DNA from: Bacteroidetes bacterium MedPE-SWsnd-G1
GTDB taxonomy: Bacteria > Bacteroidota > Bacteroidia > Flavobacteriales > Flavobacteriaceae
NCBI GenBank assembly: GCA_001874265.1
Contig: MPDD01000003.1
Coordinates: forward strand, 1-64,000
Direction of reading: 5' to 3'
Length of the DNA: 64,000 nucleotides
In this document: in pieces, positions 17,272-24,603 of the stretch
Layout of the letters: every line of letters starts with the position of its first letter
Numbering within the stretch: the stretch's first letter is position 1
Notes under the pieces: generated by a model
Databases searched by the model: none
The model's input: the letters and a program-made list of their open reading frames with translations, nothing else
Told to the model about the DNA's origin: nothing
Translations under genes and position numbers: made by a program

Positions 17272-17313
17272 AAAACCACGAGATTATGTAACATAGTTTT
17301 TGTGGTTTTTTTA
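17272..17313 (+). terminator. Terminator after the ZIP gene
   Basis: 8-bp arms (17272-17279 and 17302-17309, AAAACCAC/GTGGTTTT) are followed by further T residues. They enclose a 22-nt loop with a small inner pairing, 24 bp after the ZIP stop. Confidence 0.65.
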
Positions 17314-17353
17314 TTGTTGAAATTTGTACCTTCATGGCCCAAATTTTATTCAG

Positions 17354-19381
17354 ATGAGACTTACCTTTTATTTAATTGCCTTTTTATTTGTTAGTACTTT
17401 TTCTTTAGCCCAAGAAAAACTTCCTTTTCAATCTTTAGACGTATTTGAGTTAGAATTTGCCTCCGATCCGCAAATTTCGCCGGATGGAAGTCAGGTTGTT
17501 TATAAAAGAAACGGGTTTGACATTATGAAAGATAATTCAAAGGGTAATCTTTGGATACTTAATTCTGATGGTACAAATCATAGAAAATTAACCACACGTG
17601 AAGTTAGCGAATCACAAGCGTCTTGGTCGCCATCTGGAGATAGAATTGCATTTACAAGCAGTACTTCTGAAGGCTCTGAAATTTATATGTATTGGTTGTC
17701 ATCAGGGCAAATAGCAAAATTAACACAGTTGCCGGCATCACCGGGGTCTTTAACTTGGAGTCCTGACGGAAAATCACTTGCATTTACTATGAAAGTTAGT
17801 GCAAAATCTCCGGTAATTGCTAAAATGCCTAAAGCCCCTAAAGGTGCTAAATGGGCAGATCCAGCGAGAATAACAGATCGATTAAAACACGAAGCAGATG
17901 GAGCAGGATATTTAAAACCTGGCTTTACACATATTTTTACAGTTCCTGCCCAAGGTGGTAGTGCCATGCAATTATCGAGTGGGAACTTTAATCATGGTGG
18001 CGGATTGTCATTTTCATCTGACGGAAATGAGATTTATTTCTCGGCAAATAGAAATGAAAATTGGGAATATGACTTTAGAAATAGCGAGGTATATAAGGTA
18101 AATACAATTTCTAAGAAAATAAGCCAATTAACAACACAGCAAGGTCCAGACCGGAGTCCAATGGTTTCTCCTAACAATGATTGGGTTGCGTTTTTAAGTT
18201 ACGAAGATAAGGTACAAGCACACCAAACGACCTATTTAAATTTGATGAAAACGGATGGAAGCGCTAGAAAAGTGATTTCTTCGAAACTAGATAGAAACGT
18301 AAGTAATATTACTTGGGACGCTGAAGGTAAAGGATTGTATTTTACGTATGATACAGAAGGGAATACGAAAATTGCCTATATCACAACAGGTGGAAAAATC
18401 AACAATTTAGCCGGGAATGTTGGAGGGACTACCTTAGGTCGTCCTTATGCTTCTGGTTCGTATTCGATTTCTAATGCAGGAACCATTGTTTACACGGAAT
18501 CTACTCCTGATTATCCAGCAGAATTAGCCGTAGTTCAATCGAAAGGAGAAGCGAAATTAATCACAGATATAAATAGTGATATTTTAGACCAACGTGAGTT
18601 GGGGCAAGTAGAAGAAGTTTGGTACACTTCATCATACGATCAGAGAAAAGTTCAAGGATGGATTGTAAAACCACCACAATATGATGCTTCTAAAAAATAT
18701 CCGATTTTGGTAGAAAATCATGGAGGTCCTATCTTAAACTATGGGGATCGTTTCAGTGCCGAAATGCAATTATATGCCGCAGCAGGTTATGTGGTGTTTT
18801 ATCCAAACCCTAGAGGAAGTACTAGTTACGGTGAAGAGTTTGCCAACTTATTATACAATAACTACCCAGGTGAAGATTATGACGATGTAATGGACGGTGT
18901 AGATTATCTAATTGAAAAAGGTATTGCTGATGAGGATGAATTGTACGTTACCGGTGGAAGTGCAGGTGGAATTATGACAGCATGGATTATTGGAAAGAAC
19001 AACCGATTTAAAGCAGCAGTAGTGGCTAAACCAGTTATGAACTGGATTTCTAAAACATTGGTGGCCGATAATTATTATGGATATGCAAATTCTAGATATC
19101 CTGGTCAACCATGGGAAAATTTTGAAACCTATTGGAAATTTTCACCAATTTCGTTGGTTGGTAATATAGAAACACCAACCATGGTAATGGTGGGTATGAA
19201 TGATTTAAGAACACCACCAAGTCAAGCCAAACAACTATATCATGCGCTAAAACTGCGTAAAATTGAAACTGTTTTGGTAGAGATTCCTGGTGCATCGCAC
19301 GGTATTGCTCGCAGACCAAGTAATTTAATTAGTAAAATAGCGCACACCTTGGCTTGGTTTGAAAAGTATAGAGGGAAATAA
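17354..19381 (+). CDS. Secreted prolyl-oligopeptidase family (S9) peptidase
   Basis: A 675-residue exported serine peptidase: signal peptide to about SLAQ, an N-terminal propeller of WD40/PD40-like repeats (about 30-400), and a C-terminal alpha/beta-hydrolase domain. The catalytic triad is complete: Ser536 in GGSAGG, Asp617 in GMNDLRT and His649 in GASHG. The family cleaves oligopeptides, often acylaminoacyl- or dipeptidyl-type. The start is ATG 17354; the frame remains open to TTG 17324 but the added residues precede a normal signal. It stands alone between a terminator and a repeat-bearing gap. Confidence 0.93.
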   Translation: MRLTFYLIAFLFVSTFSLAQEKLPFQSLDVFELEFASDPQISPDGSQVVYKRNGFDIMKDNSKGNLWILNSDGTNHRKLTTREVSESQASWSPSGDRIAFTSSTSEGSEIYMYWLSSGQIAKLTQLPASPGSLTWSPDGKSLAFTMKVSAKSPVIAKMPKAPKGAKWADPARITDRLKHEADGAGYLKPGFTHIFTVPAQGGSAMQLSSGNFNHGGGLSFSSDGNEIYFSANRNENWEYDFRNSEVYKVNTISKKISQLTTQQGPDRSPMVSPNNDWVAFLSYEDKVQAHQTTYLNLMKTDGSARKVISSKLDRNVSNITWDAEGKGLYFTYDTEGNTKIAYITTGGKINNLAGNVGGTTLGRPYASGSYSISNAGTIVYTESTPDYPAELAVVQSKGEAKLITDINSDILDQRELGQVEEVWYTSSYDQRKVQGWIVKPPQYDASKKYPILVENHGGPILNYGDRFSAEMQLYAAAGYVVFYPNPRGSTSYGEEFANLLYNNYPGEDYDDVMDGVDYLIEKGIADEDELYVTGGSAGGIMTAWIIGKNNRFKAAVVAKPVMNWISKTLVADNYYGYANSRYPGQPWENFETYWKFSPISLVGNIETPTMVMVGMNDLRTPPSQAKQLYHALKLRKIETVLVEIPGASHGIARRPSNLISKIAHTLAWFEKYRGK

Positions 19382-19393
19382 TTGATTTGATTA

Positions 19394-19471
19394 TCATTCT
19401 GAACAAGGAAGCCGACTTCCTGTGTGAAGAATCTTAACGATTAAGAGATCCTTCGACTGCGCTCCGGATGA
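19394..19471. repeat. Dispersed palindromic repeat, long intergenic copy
   Basis: A 78-bp element bounded by TCAT and ATGA. Read on the minus strand it repeats the family core (GGAGCGCAGTCGAAGGATC, then AAGATTCTTC). It contains two small inner hairpins. It sits just after the S9 peptidase gene and just past the 3' end of the FeoB-associated gene, and could help terminate both. Confidence 0.65.
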
Positions 19472-19482
19472 AAAATAAATAT

Positions 19483-19614
19483 TTAATGACAACCACAAGA
19501 ATCTTCACCACAAGATTTTGTGGTTTTCTTGCTTTTAATGAAGTACTTTTTTACTAAAAAACCAACTGCTAAAGCAACGGTAATAAAAACTAGTATTTGT
19601 TGAAATAATTCCAT
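19483..19614 (-). CDS. FeoB-associated Cys-rich membrane protein
   Basis: A 43-residue protein: MELFQQILVFITVALAVGFL forms one membrane helix, a short basic segment follows, and the tail SCGEDSCGCH has three cysteines and a terminal histidine. This layout matches the small FeoB-associated Cys-rich membrane proteins, usually found beside feoAB and thought to assist ferrous iron transport. Here feoAB lies 8 kb away. The gene has its own perfect -7 box on the minus strand, which supports it being real despite the small size. Confidence 0.8.
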   Translation of the reverse strand: MELFQQILVFITVALAVGFLVKKYFIKSKKTTKSCGEDSCGCH

Positions 19615-19652
19615 CTATGCATTCGTCGTTTTAAAAAGCGAAAAATATCATG

Positions 19653-19660
19653 CAAAGATA
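19653..19660 (-). promoter_or_regulatory. -7 box of the FeoB-associated gene
   Basis: The minus strand reads TATCTTTG, a full TAnnTTTG match, 38 bp before the start codon. It is divergent from the bioF promoter. Confidence 0.6.
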
Positions 19661-19692
19661 ACCATTATTATGGTGACGTCCATTTTAATAAG

Positions 19693-19700
19693 TAATTTTG
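19693..19700 (+). promoter_or_regulatory. -7 box of the bio operon, near-leaderless
   Basis: TAATTTTG ends only 4 bp before the bioF ATG. The expected transcription start is therefore at or next to the start codon, implying a leaderless or nearly leaderless mRNA. Confidence 0.5.
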
Positions 19701-19704
19701 AGCT

Positions 19705-20877
19705 ATGAACTTTCCGAATAGGTTACATAAAAAACTTATACAACGCACTGAATCAAACTCACTGCGAAGTTTGAATACCCAAAATGATTTGATAGATTTT
19801 TCGTCTAATGATTATTTGGGATTTGCACAATCAAACGAGTTACATAAAAAAGCTATTCAAATTTTAAATGAGAAGCAACATAAAAACGGAACTACAGGTT
19901 CTCGTTTGCTTTCAGGCAATCATAGTTTACATGAAGAGGTTGAGCAACAATTAGCAACTTTTTTTAATGCTGAATCTGCACTGCTTTTTAATTCGGGCTA
20001 CGATGCAAATATTGGATTGTTCTCTTCAATTTTACAAAGAGGAGACCTCATTTTCTATGATGAATTGATTCATGCTTCCATAAGAGATGGAATTCAGATG
20101 AGTCACGCTAAGGCCATTAAGTTTAAGCATAATGATTTGGGAGACTTAGAGAGAAAGATGCTTCGACAGGCTCAGCATGACACTCAAAGTCACACTGAGC
20201 CGATCGAAGTGTATGTTGTAACGGAATCAGTTTTCTCAATGGATGGAGATTCACCAGATTTGAAGGGTATTTCGGAAGTATGTAAAAAATACAATGCACA
20301 CTTAATTGTAGACGAGGCACATGCTACAGGTGTTTTTGGAAAAAATGGTGAAGGCTTACTTCAACAATACGATTTGGAGCATAATGTTTTTGCAAGAATC
20401 CACACCTTTGGTAAAGCAATAGGTTGTCATGGTGCTGTTGTTTTAGGTTCTAATGAGTTAAAAAAATATCTCATCAATTTTGCAAGAAGTTTTATCTATA
20501 CTACGGCAATTCCATTGCATACCGTGGCGAGTATAAAAGTTGCGATTGAAGAACTTGTCATTTTAGGGAATGGAGAAGAATCTCCCTTGTTAAATCTTAG
20601 AACGAACATAAATTATTTCAATCAACAACTGAAGGACACCAATCACAAATTAAATTTTGTAGATAGCACTTCGGCTATTCATTGTTGCGTAATTTCGGGG
20701 AATGCTAAAGTCAAAATCATAGCCTCTCAGGTACAAGATAAAGGCTATGATGTAAAGCCAATTTTATCGCCTACAGTGCCTTTAGGAGAAGAGCGCCTAA
20801 GAATTTGTTTACACAGTTATAATTCTATCCAAGAAATAGATGAAATCTTAATTCTACTTGGTACTTTTGCAGGCTAA
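19705..20877 (+). CDS. bioF: 8-amino-7-oxononanoate synthase
   Basis: Joins pimeloyl-thioester and alanine to give 8-amino-7-oxononanoate, the first ring-building step of biotin synthesis. The 390-residue PLP enzyme has the DEAHATG motif (203-209) and the PLP lysine Lys237 in HTFGKAIG. Residues about 150-168 are an extra polar segment encoded by a dispersed palindromic repeat. In E. coli BioF only a shorter loop links the corresponding flanks (HND and VVTESVFSMDGD). The frame and the catalytic residues are intact. It is first in the biotin block. Confidence 0.94.
   Translation: MNFPNRLHKKLIQRTESNSLRSLNTQNDLIDFSSNDYLGFAQSNELHKKAIQILNEKQHKNGTTGSRLLSGNHSLHEEVEQQLATFFNAESALLFNSGYDANIGLFSSILQRGDLIFYDELIHASIRDGIQMSHAKAIKFKHNDLGDLERKMLRQAQHDTQSHTEPIEVYVVTESVFSMDGDSPDLKGISEVCKKYNAHLIVDEAHATGVFGKNGEGLLQQYDLEHNVFARIHTFGKAIGCHGAVVLGSNELKKYLINFARSFIYTTAIPLHTVASIKVAIEELVILGNGEESPLLNLRTNINYFNQQLKDTNHKLNFVDSTSAIHCCVISGNAKVKIIASQVQDKGYDVKPILSPTVPLGEERLRICLHSYNSIQEIDEILILLGTFAG
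20158..20212. repeat. Dispersed repeat inside the bioF coding sequence
   Basis: Two copies of the family core face each other. Arms CTTCGA-GGCTCAG (20161-20175) and CTGAGCC-TCGAAG (20195-20209) pair over 13 of 15 positions around a 19-nt loop. The element is read in frame and adds about 18 residues to BioF. Confidence 0.75.
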
Positions 20878-20908
20878 ATGTCATGTTGAGCACAGTCGAA
20901 ACATCACA
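20878..20908. repeat. Dispersed repeat, short copy after bioF
   Basis: A single core copy (ATGTCATGTTGAGCACAGTCG and following bases) starts directly after the bioF stop, in the 79-bp gap before bioD. Confidence 0.6.
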
Positions 20909-20956
20909 TACAATACAGTGAATTAAAAATCAATTTTGAATAAGTAGGAAGGAATT

Positions 20957-21577
20957 ATGTCGAAAAATTATTTCATAACTGGTATCTCTACAGAAGTTGG
21001 CAAAACGGTTGCATCGGCAATAGTAACAGAGGCCTTGCAAGCAGATTACTTTAAGCCAATACAAGCGGGTGAATTGGATAATTGCGATACCAAAAAAGTA
21101 TCAGAATTGGTGTCTAATTCAATTTCAAAATTTCATGCAAATTCATTTGCTTTAAACACGCCAATGAGTCCACATGCAGCTGCGGAAATTGACGGAATTG
21201 AAATTACCTTAGATAAAATTAGCCGCCCAGAAATAACAAATAATCTAGTTATTGAAGGTGCTGGAGGTTTGTTAGTTCCCATTAATAATAATGACACAAT
21301 TTTAGATTTAATTGAGCCGGATGATAAAGTAATTGTAGTGTCTAGACATTATTTAGGCAGTATCAATCACTCCTTGCTTACAATTAAATTATTGCAAGAT
21401 AAAGGGTTCGATGTTTCAGTGATTTTTAGCGGAGACGAACATCCAACAACGGAGTCCATCATTCAAAAGATGACGGGAGTTTCAATAATTGGAAGAATAA
21501 ATGAAGAGGAGTATTTTGATAAATCAGTCGTTAAAAAATACGCTGATTTATTTAGAGAAAAATTAATTGAATTATAG
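20957..21577 (+). CDS. bioD: Dethiobiotin synthetase
   Basis: ATP-dependent ring closure of 7,8-diaminononanoate to dethiobiotin. The 206-residue length is typical. The P-loop is GISTEVGKT (9-17), the substrate region is KPIQAG, and the conserved EGAGGLLVP stretch is present. It lies between bioF and bioA in the same direction. Confidence 0.95.
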   Translation: MSKNYFITGISTEVGKTVASAIVTEALQADYFKPIQAGELDNCDTKKVSELVSNSISKFHANSFALNTPMSPHAAAEIDGIEITLDKISRPEITNNLVIEGAGGLLVPINNNDTILDLIEPDDKVIVVSRHYLGSINHSLLTIKLLQDKGFDVSVIFSGDEHPTTESIIQKMTGVSIIGRINEEEYFDKSVVKKYADLFREKLIEL

Positions 21578-21579
21578 TA

Positions 21580-21604
21580 GATATCAATGCATAGCATTGA
21601 TATC
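21580..21604 (+). other. Hairpin at the bioD-bioA junction
   Basis: A perfect 11-bp inverted repeat (21580-21590 and 21594-21604) has a 3-nt loop, 2 bp after the bioD stop. A candidate bioA ATG at 21587 is buried in the stem, while the ATG at 21623 is free. No T-run follows, so a translational or RNA-stability role is more likely than termination. Confidence 0.55.
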
Positions 21605-21622
21605 GAAACAGAATTGACGAAG

Positions 21623-22888
21623 ATGAGTTTACAAGAAAGAGATAAAAAACACCTGTGGCACCCCTTAACACAGCATAAAATTCACCCAAACCATTTGCCA
21701 ATAGTTTCAGCCAAAGGTTGCATTCTTACAGATGATAACGGCAATGAATATATCGACGCTATTGCATCTTGGTATACTTGTATGTATGGGCATTGCAACG
21801 AGTTTATCACCTCTAAAGTTAAGGAAGGTCTAGATACCTTAGATCAGGTTGTTTTTAGCGGATATACACACAAACCAGCAATTGAATTGTCAGAAGCTTT
21901 GATGGATATTTTACCTAAGAATCAGCAAAAGATTTTCTTTTCTGATAATGGTTCTACGTCTGTAGATGTTGCCATAAAAATGGCATTGCAATATCATTTC
22001 AATCAAGGGGAAAAAAGAGGAAAGATTGTTGCATTAGAAGGGGGCTTTCATGGAGATACATTTGGCGCGATGTCCGTTTCTGGATTATCGGTTTATAATG
22101 GTCCATTTGAAGATTTCTTTATAGATGTAACGCGAATTCCAGTTCCAAATAAAGACAATATTCAAGTTGTAAAAGATCAATTTGAAACATTGGTTAAAAA
22201 TGAAAATGTTGCGGCCTTTATTTTTGAGCCCTTGGTGCAAGGTGCTTCTGCAATGTATATGTACGGTGCACATTTATTAGATGAATTAATTGCTATTGCT
22301 CATGAATACGGGGTGGTTACTATAGCTGATGAAGTAATGACCGGATTCGGAAAAACGGGAAAAAACTTTGCTTCTGAACATTTAAACAACAAGCCTGAAA
22401 TTATTTGTTTATCAAAATCTCTTACTGGAGGAATAGCCCCAATGGCTTTAACCACTTGTTCTCAGAAAATATATGATGCATTTTATGCAGATGAAATAGG
22501 AAAAGGCTTCTTTCATGGCCATACCTATTCAGCAAATCCGTTGGCATGTAATGCTGCTTTGGCAAGTATGAAATTATTGCAAACGGAAGAAATGCAAGAA
22601 AACATTCAACGTGTGATCCAATCGCATAAAGAATTTAATACAAAAGTTAAAGACCATCCTAAAGTAAAAAGTACACGTCAATTAGGAATTATCTTTGCCT
22701 TGGATTTAAACATTGAAATGGAACGTTACGGAAATCTGCGAGATAAATTGTTTCAGCATTTTATGAGTACAGGTGTTTTTCTAAGACCTTTAGGTAATAC
22801 TATTTACATTTTGGCGCCATATACAATTTCGAATAATGAACTGCAGAAAGTGTATAAAAGCATTGAGCAGGCATTGGAAATAGTGTAG
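21623..22888 (+). CDS. bioA: Adenosylmethionine-8-amino-7-oxononanoate aminotransferase
   Basis: Converts 8-amino-7-oxononanoate to 7,8-diaminononanoate with S-adenosylmethionine as amino donor. Class III aminotransferase of 421 residues from this start. HLWHPLTQHK near the N-terminus is the BioA-specific pattern, with the SDNGSTSVDVAIKMA and ADEVMTGFGKTG motifs and the PLP lysine in SLTGG context (LSKSLTGG). An upstream ATG at 21587 would add 12 residues but lies in a hairpin stem. Members of the family usually begin close to the HxWHP motif, as chosen here. Confidence 0.93.
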   Translation: MSLQERDKKHLWHPLTQHKIHPNHLPIVSAKGCILTDDNGNEYIDAIASWYTCMYGHCNEFITSKVKEGLDTLDQVVFSGYTHKPAIELSEALMDILPKNQQKIFFSDNGSTSVDVAIKMALQYHFNQGEKRGKIVALEGGFHGDTFGAMSVSGLSVYNGPFEDFFIDVTRIPVPNKDNIQVVKDQFETLVKNENVAAFIFEPLVQGASAMYMYGAHLLDELIAIAHEYGVVTIADEVMTGFGKTGKNFASEHLNNKPEIICLSKSLTGGIAPMALTTCSQKIYDAFYADEIGKGFFHGHTYSANPLACNAALASMKLLQTEEMQENIQRVIQSHKEFNTKVKDHPKVKSTRQLGIIFALDLNIEMERYGNLRDKLFQHFMSTGVFLRPLGNTIYILAPYTISNNELQKVYKSIEQALEIV

Positions 22889-22908
22889 TTTTGTCTTAAG
22901 TTTTTTAT

Positions 22909-22936
22909 TGTCATTTCGAGCGGAGTCGAGAAATCT
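22909..22936. repeat. Dispersed repeat, short copy after bioA
   Basis: TGTCATTTCGAGCGGAGTCG followed by AGAAATCT, the classic core of the family, lies in the 92-bp gap between bioA and the ketoacyl synthase gene. Confidence 0.65.
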
Positions 22937-22980
22937 TTTCATCTAATAATAAATGCTGAATTAATCAGTGAGACAGATCC

Positions 22981-24162
22981 ATGATCCAACCAATTTCCAT
23001 TACTGCGTTATCATCTATTTCTCCATTAGGAATTTCTTCTAATAATGTTTGGACTAATTATTTAAAAGAGAATCATCATTTTTCTAAAAGAAAATTTAAT
23101 GGTGTGGACACCTTTGTTTCGGCTTTATCAGAGGAGGTGGAACAGCAAATAGGAATTTTAAAAAAATCAGATAAACACTATAAAGATTTAGATAAATCTG
23201 TTTTGATGGCTATTATAGCCGCAAGAAATACCGCTGCACATTTAAATTGGAAAGAAGGAGATTTTGGAGTCAATATTGGCTCTTCTCGCGGAGCAACAGA
23301 ATTGTTTGAAAAATACCATCAAGATTATTTGCAGAGAGGGAAAACAGAAACCTTAAGTTCTCCAACAACGACTTTAGGAAATATCTCGTCATGGATTGCT
23401 CATGATTTGCAATCTCAAGGACCAACAATCAGCCATTCAATTACCTGCTCAACAGCATTGCATTCCGTTTTAAATGGAGTAGCTTGGATCAATTCGGGTA
23501 TGTCAGAGAAGTTCTTGGTGGGTGGGAGTGAAGCGCCATTGACCGATTTTACAATTGCTCAAATGAAGGCGTTAAAAATTTACGCATCATGTCACACTGA
23601 GCCTGCCGAAGTGAAGTCAAAAGGTCAGTATCCTTGTAAAACACTCGATTTTTCTAAAAAGAAAAACAGTATGATTTTAGGAGAAGGAGCTTGCGTGTTA
23701 GCCTTGGAAAAAGGAAAGCAAAAGAATGCACTAGGTATTATAGAAGGGATCGGATATGCAACAGAAATTCTAGAACATAATATTTCCATTTCTGACGAAG
23801 CAATTTGTTTTCAAAAATCAATGAAAATGGCCTTGAAAAACATAGATGAAGATGAAGTAGATGCCGTTGTTATGCATGCGCCAGGAACTTTGAAGGGAGA
23901 TACCTCAGAATATAAAGCCATTCGAAAAGTTTTTGGTAATAGCATGCCAGCAGTTACTTCTAACAAATGGAAGATTGGGCATACTTTTGGAGCTTCTGGA
24001 GCCTTAAGTTTAGAATTGGCTATATTGATGCTCGAACATCAAGAATTTATTGGAATACCATTTTTAGAAAATCAAAAAGAGCCGAAAAAATTAAATAAGA
24101 TTTTGGTAAACGCTGTCGGATTTGGAGGGAATGCGGTGAGTATTTTAGTTTCGAAGGAATAG
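22981..24162 (+). CDS. Beta-ketoacyl-ACP synthase-like protein in the biotin block
   Basis: A 393-residue thiolase-fold condensing enzyme with a complete KAS I/II active site: Cys156 (SITCSTA), His299 (VMHAPGT), Lys329 and His334 (NKWKIGHTFGASG). It lies between bioA and bioB in the same direction, so it may make or extend the pimeloyl precursor; no bioC, bioH or bioG is seen in the window. Residues about 203-214 are encoded by a copy of the dispersed repeat. It is more divergent than housekeeping FabF, and no symbol is given. Confidence 0.85.
   Translation: MIQPISITALSSISPLGISSNNVWTNYLKENHHFSKRKFNGVDTFVSALSEEVEQQIGILKKSDKHYKDLDKSVLMAIIAARNTAAHLNWKEGDFGVNIGSSRGATELFEKYHQDYLQRGKTETLSSPTTTLGNISSWIAHDLQSQGPTISHSITCSTALHSVLNGVAWINSGMSEKFLVGGSEAPLTDFTIAQMKALKIYASCHTEPAEVKSKGQYPCKTLDFSKKKNSMILGEGACVLALEKGKQKNALGIIEGIGYATEILEHNISISDEAICFQKSMKMALKNIDEDEVDAVVMHAPGTLKGDTSEYKAIRKVFGNSMPAVTSNKWKIGHTFGASGALSLELAILMLEHQEFIGIPFLENQKEPKKLNKILVNAVGFGGNAVSILVSKE
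23590..23614. repeat. Dispersed repeat inside the ketoacyl synthase gene
   Basis: A core copy beginning TGTCACACTGAGCCTGCCGA closely matches the right half of the bioF copy. It is read in frame and gives the peptide SCHTEPAEVK, placed between two conserved stretches of the enzyme. Confidence 0.7.
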
Positions 24163-24176
24163 TTAATTTAGCATGT

Positions 24177-24566
24177 ATGAAAAAATTAAGTTTAATCATT
24201 ATTCTAGGCCTTTTGTTTGTGTCGTGTATCGATTCTAAAAATCAGCAGGTAAACTTCAATGGGATTTGGAGCGATTGTAATGGTGAACATTTTGACAAAT
24301 GTTATGCCGTATTTTCAACTATTGGAGATAGCATTCACATGGGACATTATATAGAATTTAAAGGAGAATCTTTTTTTGAATCCGGATCTGGAATTATTAA
24401 AGGAGATTCCATTATTTATCATGTAGATGTTATTAAGCCCATTGAGGCTTGGGGCCCCGATGGAGGCACACATTATTTAAAATTAAGCAAAGATAAAAAC
24501 ACCTTAGAGGGAATTTTTATAACAGATAGCGGTAATAAAGGGCCACTGATTTTTAAAAGAAGATAA
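24177..24566 (+). CDS. Small lipoprotein of unknown function
   Basis: A 129-residue protein with a clear lipobox (LLFVSC, lipidated Cys17) and a compact, probably all-beta domain. Notable stretches are FNGIWSDCNGEHFDKCYAVF and YLKLSKDKNTLEGIF, a lipocalin-like or small beta-barrel pattern. The family is not recognised. It starts 14 bp after the ketoacyl synthase stop and ends 37 bp before bioB. It is thus co-directional with the biotin genes, but a functional link is not shown. Confidence 0.75.
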   Translation: MKKLSLIIILGLLFVSCIDSKNQQVNFNGIWSDCNGEHFDKCYAVFSTIGDSIHMGHYIEFKGESFFESGSGIIKGDSIIYHVDVIKPIEAWGPDGGTHYLKLSKDKNTLEGIFITDSGNKGPLIFKRR

Positions 24567-24576
24567 TCATTTTCCT

Positions 24577-24584
24577 TATTTTTG
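24577..24584 (+). promoter_or_regulatory. -7 box of bioB
   Basis: TATTTTTG, a full TAnnTTTG match, lies 19 bp before the bioB start. bioB may therefore be transcribed on its own as well as with the upstream genes. Confidence 0.5.
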
Positions 24585-24603
24585 ACCCATCAAATCAAAC
24601 GAT

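Noticed and set aside
19394-23620. Biotin block as a transferred island bounded by the repeats
   Set aside because: Base composition and promoter style match the neighbours, and repeats also occur inside the nos operon. No integrase or att-like site was seen.
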